64,000 bases of DNA from Antedon bifida (taxonomy: Eukaryota > Echinodermata > Crinoidea > Comatulida > Antedonidae), in assembly GCA_963402885.1 (NCBI GenBank), contig OY727098.1, positions 12,634,717 to 12,698,716 of the forward strand. The letters are read 5' to 3'. Shown piece after piece: positions 31,700-42,754 of this stretch. Position 1 is the first letter of the stretch. Every line of letters begins with the position of its first letter. Made by a program: the position numbers and the translations under genes. The notes beneath the pieces were generated by a model. That model was not told the origin of the DNA. It saw only the letters and a program-made list of their open reading frames with translations, and made no database searches.

Positions 31700-33370
31700 A
31701 TGGCTGGTGTTATTTTAGAGAATCTCAGTACCAAGAAGTTGTTCGGTTTTTGTGTAATCCTGCTAATAGTTCAGATAATTTGTTTCTTGGTCGGGGGACT
31801 TATCGCACCAAAACCTACAGATGCCAATAGTCACCTGACCACCAAATGTGTAGACCCTGCCGACAACGTTCATAAATGGTTTATACCCAACGGACCTGGA
31901 GAGTGTTCCAAAGTAGCTAACTTTGAAGAGGCAGCAAGGAAGTACATTGATGCGAATCAGATCGTTTTTTCGTTACGAATGCCACATAGATCGTATAATA
32001 TGAGTCGTAGCTTCCAATTCATACTGACCATGATCAGATTGGAAACACAGTACAAGTTAACTGTTCCCGATGCACCAGAAGAAATTACAATGATTGTGCG
32101 TGTTGGTTACAGAGATAGTGATTATGAAGATTGGAAAGAACTTACTAGAGTAACAGAAACAAGAAAACTTGAATGTCTGCTGCACTCGAATGAAGACGAA
32201 GGACCAGTTGACGGTGACCCGTATAATTGTGAGCCTCTACCGTTCTTTGAATTAAGCACCTGCCATCATAAGCAGTACCTAATCAATATTCGATTACCGG
32301 TAGAATTTAACAAAGAAACCAATGAACAGAAGTACAACACTAAGTTAGGCAGCATCACTGATATTTGGATCATTGAGATTCATCAAACTGGTGGTTTTAC
32401 TTTAGTATGGCTGACAATGAAGTCTGTCATGACACCTATTCCACTTGTTTTCCTCATCTGGTTCTGGCTAAGAATCTCCAAGTTAAATCGATCGCCAGTT
32501 CTTATGGAAAAGTTTGTTATGGTTCTGGGAATTTCTATTACCTTCCTAAATATACCAATTGAATGGTTCACGTTCTGGTTCAACATCCCATACATGTTGC
32601 TGATTAGTGACATACGTCAAGGAATCTTTTATGCCACGTTACTCTCGTCTTGGATTATATTTGTTGGTGAACATCTCATGGACACAGTTGAGCGAGCAAG
32701 ATTGAGTGCGTACTGGAAGCAAGTCGGGACAATTGCTTTTTGTTGTTTTTGTATGTTTGTCTTTGACATGTGCGAAAGAGGAGTGCAGATTTCAAATCCA
32801 TTCTTTACTTTATGGACAACAGAGACAGGCAAAAACCTGGCTATGCTATTTCTTGTTATGGCTGGGATCTGTTTAAGTGCTTACTTCCTGTTTCTATGTT
32901 TCATGGTGTGGCAAATATTCAGAAACATCAGTATTAAACGTCTGGCGCTTCCACACATGGCCAAAGCTAGACGCCTTCATTATGAAGGTTTGATTTTCAG
33001 ATTCAAATTCTTCATGTTGTTCACTTTGTTATGTGCTGCCCTCACTGTAATCTTCTTCATTTTGAGTCAAGTTTATGAAGATCACTATAAAATGGGACAT
33101 GAGAAGACACTTCAGATTAGCAGCGCCTTCTTCACCGGTGTTTATGGCATGTGGAACATCTATGTGGTCGCTGTCATCTTTTTGTATGCCCCTTCACACA
33201 AGCAAGTCTCCTCTGACAATGATGACAGCAGCGAAGGAAGTCATGTGGAGTTCCAGTTGGAATCTACATCCACGACGCCAGGGTCTGATGACCCACCGTC
33301 AGCATCAGCAGCAGCAACAACCGACCAATCAGAGCTTAAGAACCTCCTTACAAAAACCGCTATTGACTAA
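31700..33370 (+). CDS. wls: Wntless (Wnt cargo receptor), copy 1
   Basis: Intact 556-codon ORF. Wntless binds palmitoleoylated Wnt proteins in the ER/Golgi and carries them to the plasma membrane, then recycles. Visible: short cytosolic N-terminus (MAGVILENLSTKK) and TM1 (about 14-36); a luminal domain (37-235) with conserved Cys (50, 69, 159, 177, 188); then seven further membrane segments (about 237-257, 270-290, 305-323, 340-357, 380-404, 433-457, 475-497). Hallmarks include SDIRQGIFYA, FDMCERGVQ, RRLHYEGLIFRFKF and GVYGMWN. The tail has an acidic dileucine-type motif (E545-x3-LL550) for endocytosis; the tyrosine-based signal of vertebrate tails is not seen. The coding part has no intron, whereas vertebrate WLS has many, so it is a retrocopy or intron-loss lineage. 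Confidence 0.95.
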   Translation: MAGVILENLSTKKLFGFCVILLIVQIICFLVGGLIAPKPTDANSHLTTKCVDPADNVHKWFIPNGPGECSKVANFEEAARKYIDANQIVFSLRMPHRSYNMSRSFQFILTMIRLETQYKLTVPDAPEEITMIVRVGYRDSDYEDWKELTRVTETRKLECLLHSNEDEGPVDGDPYNCEPLPFFELSTCHHKQYLINIRLPVEFNKETNEQKYNTKLGSITDIWIIEIHQTGGFTLVWLTMKSVMTPIPLVFLIWFWLRISKLNRSPVLMEKFVMVLGISITFLNIPIEWFTFWFNIPYMLLISDIRQGIFYATLLSSWIIFVGEHLMDTVERARLSAYWKQVGTIAFCCFCMFVFDMCERGVQISNPFFTLWTTETGKNLAMLFLVMAGICLSAYFLFLCFMVWQIFRNISIKRLALPHMAKARRLHYEGLIFRFKFFMLFTLLCAALTVIFFILSQVYEDHYKMGHEKTLQISSAFFTGVYGMWNIYVVAVIFLYAPSHKQVSSDNDDSSEGSHVEFQLESTSTTPGSDDPPSASAAATTDQSELKNLLTKTAID

Positions 33371-34990
33371 TTTGATAATAAATCAGGAAAGAGTGTTCAT
33401 TGCATAACGGTACACTGTATGTTCTTATACAAAGACCATATAAAATGTATAATGTGTCTCATACAAGTGGTCCAACTTATTATGTACACATGTATGCAAA
33501 TCACAGACTAAAACTAACTTGATAATTACATTTCTCCTTGAAAACTTGAGTATTAAATATCATAATAAAAAGTGCCAAATATATTTATTTTTCTTTATTT
33601 ATAAACTTGTAAGTTTGTAAACTTGATGTAAGTTTGTAAACTTGATGTAAGTTTGTAAACTTGATGTAAGTTTGATTGAGTGAAAGCTGTTCAATAATTG
33701 TAGTTAGTAACTTTAAAGGCCCCCACCAATATTTGTATATAACGTTTATTTAAGATAACATTGAGTGTAGTTAACCTAACTTGATATTTATAGTACATGA
33801 TATCGTGTTACCAGAGTAGTATACATATACCATGAACCTAGGTCCATGCATATACCAAGCAATAAAATACATGCCTTGTTTAGGATTTATCCTTTCTGTG
33901 TCATGAAGGCTGGCCAAATAGATTCTTTATTAATTACTAAGGCAATTGTGTCCTAAGCCTACTAGACACCCGGTCTTATAAGAACAATTTGATACAACTT
34001 TGTATGCCAGACAAGTGAAATATTGAGCCCTCATAAAATATTATTCATGATGATAATTTATTGTTGAAATGTTTAATCGAAATATAACATGTATTATATA
34101 TTTTCATTGTGTCAAGAATGTAATAAAATTGTATGCATACATAAAAAAATTAATTAGATTGGAATAAAGGTCAGAGTATGGTATTCTATGAATTAGTGCA
34201 TTCTTCATGTTTCACGTATTATATTCTGGGAAATTTATATATTATTAGGGATGTTACTGGGTTACCTGTGTTTTATTATTATGCCATGTTTTCTATTAAA
34301 CCAGATCGTGTATAGGCTTAGGTACATTAGGCATGTTACTTGCTGGCTTCTCCGTCGGAAGCTAATCGTGTATAGGCTTATGTAGATTAGGCATGTTGCT
34401 GTTTTTGACTGTGACAAATATCCGTGTTCTCTCAGAGATAAAATGCAAGTATGTCAATCACATGCTATCAAATCAGAAAAATTAATAAAGCTCTATCTAA
34501 CACTATCAAACTAATTTTGATAAAAAAAGTGTGATGTTCCCAAATATGGTAGTGATAATATGATGCCATCATGTCCATATGGGCACACCATTTTTTGTTC
34601 GCATAAAGTTTTATATTTTAGAAAAAATAATAATAATTACATGTTTGTATGTAAGTTTGTTTGTCATCCTTGAGTATGCCAATCGATATATTGATCAAAT
34701 TGAGCTGAAAATAACATGCACTCTGCATTTTCTCAAGTATTTTTCTCATTTGTATACGTGCTTTAATTCGTTTGAATATCAGTTTATGAATTATTCCTTG
34801 TTAGACCAGTGAAGCTTCATAATTTAATATTGAATATTGTGTCTAATGTAATATGGATGTGTACTGTACTTGAGTAGTGATGTGTAAGGTAATCAATATT
34901 AATCAATATACGATACTAATTGATTACTTTAAGATAATGTATGTTTAAATTATTGTTTGTGAATTACTGTTAGTGAGAATGCTTAATGAG
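33371..34990 (+). other. wls 3' UTR and flank, unit 1
   Basis: No gene. AATAAA words at about 33378, 33861, 34123 and 34162 are candidate polyadenylation signals. A 19-bp repeat (GTAAGTTTGTAAACTTGAT) is present about 3.5 times at 33609-33672, and a ~62-bp direct repeat with ATCGTGTATAGGCTTA lies at 34305-34400. No long A-tract that would mark a retrocopy end is seen. Confidence 0.55.
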
Positions 34991-35049
34991 TTGGCTTGAG
35001 GCCGACTTGACTTGGGGCCGACTTGACTTTGGCCGAGACGGTTTAGGGC

Positions 35050-36900
35050 CGAGTTGGATCGAATTCTATTAAACGTATAAAGGAGGATTGTTTGACGAGA
35101 TGAAAGTGAAGTCTGGTCTTTGTTTTTCAATGAAAACTGGAACCTTTTACAGGATTTGTTGGATCGATTGATAATGAAATCAGGAAATTTGAAAGCAGAT
35201 GTGCAAAGGAGAAAGATCCTGAAATTGCTACGCACGTAGTATTAGAGCAGTACATTGACAGTTATAGCAACTGCTCCATACAAAGATGGTAAAATATTGG
35301 AGAGATGGCTTTCCTAAACACCATCATTACACCAAAAGAACATTACCAACTAGAGGGAGGCATGTCTCTCAGTGTCTAAGAACGCTTTAGAGTTGAAAAA
35401 AAACCCATCACTTGAACCTTACGCCATTAAAGAACATAGTTTCCTCACTTGTTGTACCATAATCTGTAAAAAAAATCATCGATGAAGATTTATATAAACA
35501 TTTGTCAAAACCGACTTTCTATTGACATCAGTATAGTATTTGAGACCGAATGAAAGCTAAATTCAAAAGCTTTGGTACATGGATGCATAAAACAAAGATT
35601 TCAGTTGGAGATTAGGCCATTAAACTTAGTGAAGAAAGACAACTATCAAGATTTCTTGTCATACAGCATTCTCGACCAGAGTTCTTGCCAAAACTTGAAA
35701 CAACGATAGGAAACTATGGATTGGCCATCATACCAAGATCTTTATTTGCTAACGATGGATCACTACTTATACCAAGTGATAAATCAAGTCTAATACCTTT
35801 GAAAGTGATGAGCAATTCAAAAAGAAGGTCTACTCACACCGATGAACATTCCCCTTCTAGTACTATATGATCATGCATCACATATTAGTCTTCAACTCAT
35901 CAATTATGCAAGAGAAAATGACATACATTTGTATTGCCTCCCACCGCACACAACAAATTATCTGTAACCTAAATTTAATTGTAATTGGCTAAATCTGTTT
36001 TCCGATCATTGAAATCTGAATACAACAAAGCATGCGAAAAGTTCTTCAAGAAACAATCCAGGCAAAGTAATAACACGGTTAAACTTTTGCAGAATATTGA
36101 AAGACGTGTATGTTGTTTCATGCATTATGGCGAATGCTGCTATAAGCGGGTTTTCTGCAACGGGTATATATACATTTAATCCCGATGCAGTTCGCAAGAT
36201 TTAAATTTTGGATTTAAAGAACAAGCCATCACAGATATATAATGCCGATGAAACCAAACTTAGTTTGGTGCACAATCTATCAAAGATTCAAGATAGATCA
36301 AGATAGAGAACTATCCAGTGTAAAATAAGTGGAAACAGAGTGAGAATGTAATAGTGCTAGCCTGTGCAAATGCTGCAGGGTTATTTACCACCCTTGATTA
36401 TTAAAGGCCAGCGACTGAGCGATTCTGTAATGCAGAATGCTCCTGTCGATTCTTTCTTTGGTGTCAGCAAATCACTGTTCATTGATACGGAGTTGTTTGA
36501 CATGTGGTTTAGAAAGTATTTTGTTGGTGCTCCTTTCCACCGAACACAAAAAATCATCTGTAACCTTTGGGTAAATTTGTTTTCCAATCATTGAAATCTG
36601 AATACAAGAAAGCATGTGAAAAGTTCCTTAAGAAAAATCCAGGAAAAAACACGGTTAAACTTTTACGGAATATTGAAAGATGCGTATTGCTGCTACATAT
36701 AAGCGGGTTTTCTGCAACGGGTATATATCCTTTTAATCCAGATGCTGCTGCTGAGTTTCTACAAGCTTCAACTGTAGAGAACATTTTCGCGGATAAGCCT
36801 GTTAATTCAAATTAAGTCAATCCACAGGATCAACCCTTTCATGATTCGGCTGAACAAATTGTCAACTGCAATTCCACAGACAACCCTGGGCCAAGTATGT
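35050..36900 (+). pseudogene. P-like and two partial pogo-like transposase fragments, unit 2
   Basis: 35050-35290 repeats the P-like DEMK fragment. 35460-36205 is a pogo-like middle/C-terminal piece absent from unit 1 (YDHASHISLQLINYAREND in one frame, then FRSLKSEYNKACEKFF). 36205-36815 is the second pogo-like piece, homologous to that of unit 1 but without the non-LTR insertion. The first piece ends with its C-terminal motif before the second begins with its first catalytic Asp, so two partial copies lie head to tail. Confidence 0.7.
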
Positions 36901-37305
36901 TTATCTACTCCTCTCTACCACTCGGATGGTACTTGGTTACATTTCAACAAGAATATTTATGTTAGTGTGGTATACATTACTTTTAGCTTTTTGATTCTTT
37001 TACTTTTAATTGATTTACAGCATTTTGGAATGCTATTAAGTATTGTGTTGATTTTTTTTCGACTTAAAATGTGAATAGACACCACAATTACTCTCGATAG
37101 GGTAATCGGGAAATGCCTGTGGTCCTCTATTTGTTTATAGGATTAACCATTTTTATATACTCGGATGCCAATAGAGACACAATTTAATACCATAGTGTGG
37201 TATTTAGGGGGAGGGGCAAGAAAACTGTAAAAAAAATTAAATCTTCCGCAAACGGAACAGACCTCACAGAACGCCTTTGAGGAACTGAAAGCGCAATTTG
37301 GTGAG

Positions 37306-38217
37306 GTGTTTTTTGCCGGAGATCCGCTTGCTGAATTCTATGAAAGAGTCCAATATCCAGCAGAGACTCCTTCAATATATGCCGTAGAGCTAGAAGGACT
37401 TCTGAGAGAGGTGGAAGAAAGAGTGCAACATCAACAATGGTTGATGGCGACCATTATGCTGACGCAACAGTTTATGAGGGGAGTAGGAGATGCGCATGTA
37501 ACACAGAGACTTCCTCCCATGAGACCAAGATCTATGATATTCAAAGAGGTAAAAGCAGAACTCCGTCTTATGGAACGGGAGAACAAGACTACAAAAACTG
37601 TACAACAACAGTCAAATCAAGTTGACCGTCCACAAAAAACGAAACTAGACAATTTAACAAAAGCAGTGAACGATTTAAAAGAACAGTTTACACAACTGCT
37701 GTCTATACAACAAGCCCAAGCAAGACCTGATTTCATAAGTGCCCAACAAGATGAAAATCAAGAACTTATAAGGTGCGGACAAGAAGGTCTTATTGCCGTT
37801 GGATGCAGAATTCCGTTAAACTACAATGTTCCACGGTGGAGACAAACACCACGAGTAAGCCTTAACAAGGTAAATACTTCTAATAATGTTTCCTCTTTTC
37901 GTAGTTCTCTTATAGGAGAGCCTAATGAGGATATCGTAGAAATTAATGGCGTCACCTATAGGTCGTTAATAGACTCCGGGTCCCAGATAACATCAATTAC
38001 TGAAACTCTGTGGAAAGCTCATCCACAATTATGCAAACTAAATTTAAATCATCTTATTATTATATCGCATGAGGGCGGGCATTTGTGTAGGATGTGCTAT
38101 GTGATTGCATTCTGTGTAGCGTGGGTAATTTATAGCGTGCTTACTACATGTGCGTTCTTTCTCTCATTGGACTCATTTGAAGTAACACGTCTAACGATTG
38201 TTGTCTTCAGATTTTAA
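37306..38217 (+). pseudogene. Gag-protease fragment, unit 2
   Basis: Encodes the same 303 residues as unit 1, with the same damaged zinc knuckle and DSGS protease box. The frame is open, but the start codon is GTG and both ends are fossil edges. Confidence 0.75.
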
Positions 38218-38556
38218 CATAGCTATTTTGTCTTGGGTGTCTTTTGTCCTTTTGGACACATTTAAGAGTCACATTTAGAGATTCTTTCAAATACTGTACT
38301 CGAGTCGAAGTTGCAGATTGTGTTTTTATCGACGTATTAACTGGTTTTTTTCCATAACGAGGACATTGGTTTAATATTCAAGATAAAGCTTTCAACATCC
38401 TGACGTAAGTGAGTACGTTCTCTTGATCTTTGGCTTAGTATAATAGAATGGTAACGACGACGTGTGAGGTAAGCCTGTGCGGACATTCGTTTGTCGTTTA
38501 TTGTGAGGAATCGGAATTTTCTGGCATGCGCCTAGATCCAAAACACTATCAATAAA

Positions 38557-38844
38557 GTGTACAATTTTCCTCGATTTGTCTACGTCACCAGACATTTTTA
38601 CATTTTAGTTTACATTCACATCGGCGAAAATGATATTGGTGAACGTTCAAACGATTCAATTGTCCAAAACATTGTTAATCTCCTTGGGCTTGGTGTAGAA
38701 TGTCAACGTGTGCTAGTTAGCCAAATGCTGAAACGGCATCCCCGTTGTGTGGGTCACACCTTTAACGATCGGGTCTCTGTCATTAATCAAAAACTTCAGT
38801 CAATTTATGCCGACGGTTGCGCGGCGGTTTTCCGTAATCAGTGA
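38557..38844 (+). pseudogene. SGNH fragment, unit 2
   Basis: As at 29155-29412, but with an 11-bp length change (TTTACATTTTAG inserted before TTTACATTCACATC) shared with unit 3 and absent from units 1 and 4. It changes the frame just upstream of HIGEND. Confidence 0.65.
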
Positions 38845-39076
38845 AACCAATAAAACCAAAATACGATTTATAGATTATTGTCAAGAAGGACTCCGGTGTA
38901 AAAATAGATAAAAACGTGTAAAGAACTTCGGGGAATGGTGTACATTAGGAGAAGAGATGTGGTTACGTTACTAAAGAAATTATAGGGCGTTGATTCATGA
39001 CTCATTGGCTAGATAATGGACAAAGCTTTCCATTTACGTCTCCATTGTTGTTATAATATGGCTTTCATTGTTTTTA

Positions 39077-39497
39077 TTGGGACTGGCCAAGTCTCTATAG
39101 CATCGTGTTACATAGGCCTAATATAACATAGTTAAAATTAAATGTAAATAAAATAATATATGGATTACGTACATGAAATAACGTATTATTGCTTCTTATA
39201 TTTTTTCCAAGTCGCACTAGCTAGGCATAGTCTCAAGCACGCATTGCATAGCCCTAATATAACAGTTAAAATTAAATGTAAACAAAATAATATATGGATG
39301 TTACTGTACTTGAAATAACGTATTATTTATTGCTTCTTATATTTTTTTCCAAGTTGCACTAGCTAGACATAGTCTCAAGCACGCATTACATAGGCCTAAT
39401 AAAACAGTTAAAATTAAATGTAAACAAAATAATATATGGATGTTGATACTTGAAATAACGTATTTATATTGCTTCTTATATTCTTTCTATAGTTTGA
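39077..39497 (+). repeat. ~138-bp tandem repeat, three copies (unit 2)
   Basis: Same three-copy array as at 29645-30065, with single-base differences such as CTAATAAAACAG in the third copy. Confidence 0.85.
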
Positions 39498-39839
39498 TTC
39501 TACAATAGCCTCAAGTTACAACTCTGCAATGAAATATTACATACATTATAAATGTATACATAAAATGACTTTACAAAAACACAATATAAATAAAATGTTC
39601 AAATATATATTTGCACATAAAAAGTGTAGGCCTACAAAAATCCAATGTATAATAATGAATCCCCGTAGCTAAAGTGGAACATTCGAAACGTCACCAGTCT
39701 GTTCTGGATCAACTGTTGGTCAAATACAATCCACGATTTAATGCAAAATGCACCCCTATTTTTTTCGAATGGAATAACCCTTAAAAAAAAACCCGGTAAC
39801 TAAAATGCCCGTGGTCCGTTTTTTATTAGAGGGAATCAT

Positions 39840-40360
39840 TTGTTCGGCGATTTGAATATTGCTGTTCCTGAATTATTTCCAATAGTTATCGCCATGGAAG
39901 TTTGGGGCTCGGCATTAGCTAACCGCTATATCTTGTTTTTCTGTGATAATTCAGCAGTTGTTGCTGTTATCAATAAGAAATCCGCTAAAGATTTGCTGTT
40001 TTTACGACTTATACGCCGTTTGGTTCTGGTTTGCCTCCGTTACATTATACAGTACATTTCCGTGCCTCACACATTCATGGAGTCTAGAATATTTTGGCAG
40101 ATTTTCTATCAAGAGGGGAGTTTTTACGTGCTCTAAAGTCTTTTCTTGACCTTAGCCTCACCCCGTTAATTGTTCCTTCTTGTCAGATTTACATTTGGAA
40201 ATTTTTTTGTTTAGGTATTGTGTGCACAGGTTCTCTGGATGCTGCTCCTCTCAATAAAGAAGCTGTATCACTGATACAATCATCGTTGGCACCAACGACC
40301 GTTGCGGCGTACCAACGTAGTACAGTATTAGGAAACTCGCGGCCTACAGCGACAAGGTAA
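39840..40360 (+). pseudogene. RNase H/tyrosine-recombinase fragment, unit 2
   Basis: Identical in reading to 30408-30928, including the frameshift and the terminal CAAG|GTAAAG donor at 40356/40357. Confidence 0.75.
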
Positions 40361-41127
40361 AGGAAACGTGTTTATGATGTTTTTAAAATTAAAGGTTATA
40401 TAACACAAATGGTTACAATAATGTTATTTTAACGTTTTTAAAACCCCATAAAAAGCGAAATATGTTTTAAAAACTGATATTTTAGGTTTTTAAAACTCTA
40501 CAAATTAACGTTTTAAATATGAAAAATAGCGTTTTTAAAACCAAAACAATACGTCAAAAAAAATTTATTTTGACGTTAATTTAAATATCATTATTACCTT
40601 ATCTTTATGTAATTTTAACGTTTTTAAAACCTCTCAAAACACAAAATATGTTTTTAAAACTGACATTTTAGGTTATATTTACCTGTAAAAACCGTATTTA
40701 AAACGTTTCAAACTGGACAAATTAACGTTTTTAATACAAAAAATTTGCATTTTTAAAACCATACAATACGTCAAAAAACGTTGCTTTAACGTTATTTAAA
40801 TATCATTATTTCGTTATATATATACGTTTAAAATTTGTGTTTTAAACGTTGAAATAAAACGTTATTTCAACGTTTGCAAAATTCCACAAATTCACGTATT
40901 AAAAACGAAATATTATAACGTTTTTAAAACCAAAAAATACGTTAAAAAAAGTATTTTAACGTTATTATATCTAGGAATATTACGTTATAAATACGTTCCT
41001 TCCTTCTACAATCTGTAACTTTGTTTGCCCATTAAAGTAATTAAATCTAACCGCTAAACAAAGCAGAAAACGACCACCTACGGATATCCATACATTTTCA
41101 GTAAATTATTTGTTTTTTCTCATTTAG
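40357..41127 (+). other. Putative wls intron, unit 2
   Basis: Same 771-bp interval and repeats as 30925-31695. It carries the unit-1 type variants AATTTGCAT and AAATTCCAC. Confidence 0.5.
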
Positions 41128-41131
41128 AATC

Positions 41132-42754
41132 ATGGCTGGTGTTATTTTAGAGAATCTCAGTACCAAGAAGTTGTTCGGTTTTTGTGTAATCCTGCTAATA
41201 GTTCAGATAATTTGTTTCTTGGTCGGGGGACTTATCGCACCAAAACCTACAGATGCCAATAGTCACCTGACCACCAAATGTGTAGACCCTGCCGACAACG
41301 TTCATAAATGGTTTATACCCAACGGACCTGGAGAGTGTTCCAAAGTAGCTAACTTTGAAGAGGCAGCAAGGAAGTACATTGATGCGAATCAGATCGTTTT
41401 TTCGTTACGAATGCCACATAGATCGTATAATATGAGTCGTAGCTTCCAATTCATACTGACCATGATCAGATTGGAAACACAGTACAAGTTAACTGTTCCC
41501 GATGCACCAGAAGAAATTACAATGATTGTGCGTGTTGGTTACAGAGATAGTGATTATGAAGATTGGAAAGAACTTACTAGAGTAACAGAAACAAGAAAAC
41601 TTGAATGTCTGCTGCACTCGAATGAAGACGAAGGACCAGTTGACGGTGACCCGTATAATTGTGAGCCTCTACCGTTCTTTGAATTAAGCACCTGCCATCA
41701 TAAGCAGTACCTAATCAATATTCGATTACCGGTAGAATTTAACAAAGAAACCAATGAACAGAAGTACAACACTAAGTTAGGCAGCATCACTGATATTTGG
41801 ATCATTGAGATTCATCAAACTGGTGGTTTTACTTTAGTATGGCTGACAATGAAGTCTGTCATGACACCTATTCCACTTGTTTTCCTCATCTGGTTCTGGC
41901 TAAGAATCTCCAAGTTAAATCGATCGCCAGTTCTTATGGAAAAGTTTGTTATGGTTCTGGGAATTTCTATTACCTTCCTAAATATACCAATTGAATGGTT
42001 CACGTTCTGGTTCAACATCCCATACATGTTGCTGATTAGTGACATACGTCAAGGAATCTTTTATGCCACGTTACTCTCGTCTTGGATTATATTTGTTGGT
42101 GAACATCTCATGGACACAGTTGAGCGAGCAAGATTGAGTGCGTACTGGAAGCAAGTCGGGACAATTGCTTTTTGTTGTTTTTGTATGTTTGTCTTTGACA
42201 TGTGCGAAAGAGGAGTGCAGATTTCAAATCCATTCTTTACTTTATGGACAACAGAGACAGGCAAAAACCTGGCTATGCTATTTCTTGTTATGGCTGGGAT
42301 CTGTTTAAGTGCTTACTTCCTGTTTCTATGTTTCATGGTGTGGCAAATATTCAGAAACATCAGTATTAAACGTCTGGCGCTTCCACACATGGCCAAAGCT
42401 AGACGCCTTCATTATGAAGGTTTGATTTTCAGATTCAAATTCTTCATGTTGTTCACTTTGTTATGTGCTGCCCTCACTGTAATCTTCTTCATTTTGAGTC
42501 AAGTTTATGAAGATCACTATAAAATGGGACATGAGAAGACACTTCAGATTAGCAGCGCCTTCTTCACCGGTGTTTATGGCATGTGGAACATCTATGTGGT
42601 CGCTGTCATCTTTTTGTATGCCCCTTCACACAAGCAAGTCTCCTCTGACAATGATGACAGCAGCGAAGGAAGTCATGTGGAGTTCCAGTTGGAATCTACA
42701 TCCACGACGCCAGGGTCTGATGACCCACCCCATAAAAAGCGAAATATGTTTTAA
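41132..42754 (+). CDS. wls: Wntless copy 2, C-terminally truncated chimera
   Basis: Identical to copy 1 through residue 533 (GSDDPP). The last 23 residues are then replaced by HKKRNMF and a stop, because the gene is joined at 42728-42730 to intron sequence of another unit. All eight membrane segments remain, so a folded protein is possible, but the acidic dileucine-type motif and the normal 3' UTR are gone. The intron-derived downstream sequence would become its 3' UTR. Confidence 0.9.
   Translation: MAGVILENLSTKKLFGFCVILLIVQIICFLVGGLIAPKPTDANSHLTTKCVDPADNVHKWFIPNGPGECSKVANFEEAARKYIDANQIVFSLRMPHRSYNMSRSFQFILTMIRLETQYKLTVPDAPEEITMIVRVGYRDSDYEDWKELTRVTETRKLECLLHSNEDEGPVDGDPYNCEPLPFFELSTCHHKQYLINIRLPVEFNKETNEQKYNTKLGSITDIWIIEIHQTGGFTLVWLTMKSVMTPIPLVFLIWFWLRISKLNRSPVLMEKFVMVLGISITFLNIPIEWFTFWFNIPYMLLISDIRQGIFYATLLSSWIIFVGEHLMDTVERARLSAYWKQVGTIAFCCFCMFVFDMCERGVQISNPFFTLWTTETGKNLAMLFLVMAGICLSAYFLFLCFMVWQIFRNISIKRLALPHMAKARRLHYEGLIFRFKFFMLFTLLCAALTVIFFILSQVYEDHYKMGHEKTLQISSAFFTGVYGMWNIYVVAVIFLYAPSHKQVSSDNDDSSEGSHVEFQLESTSTTPGSDDPPHKKRNMF

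Larger units (their letters stand above)
24877..34990 (+). repeat. Tandem unit 1 of the wls array
   Basis: First copy of the ~9.45-kb unit, from GTTGGCTTGAGGCCGA in the right arm of the foldback element to the end of the wls 3' flank. It differs from units 2-4 by a 1.37-kb non-LTR insertion (25628-27002) and lacks about 0.75 kb of pogo-like sequence after about 25410. It retains a longer minisatellite stub at its left end and is contiguous with the foldback element, so it is the anchor copy of the array. Confidence 0.9.

Noticed and set aside
32383..32613. Minus-strand ORFs of 76 and 67 codons within each wls copy
   Set aside because: They are antisense shadows of the strongly conserved wls frame and recur only because wls recurs.
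40446..42729. Simple local 2284-bp tandem duplication as origin of the third wls copy
   Set aside because: Intron variants downstream of the joint match units 3 and 4, not unit 2; a deletion between two full units explains them better.
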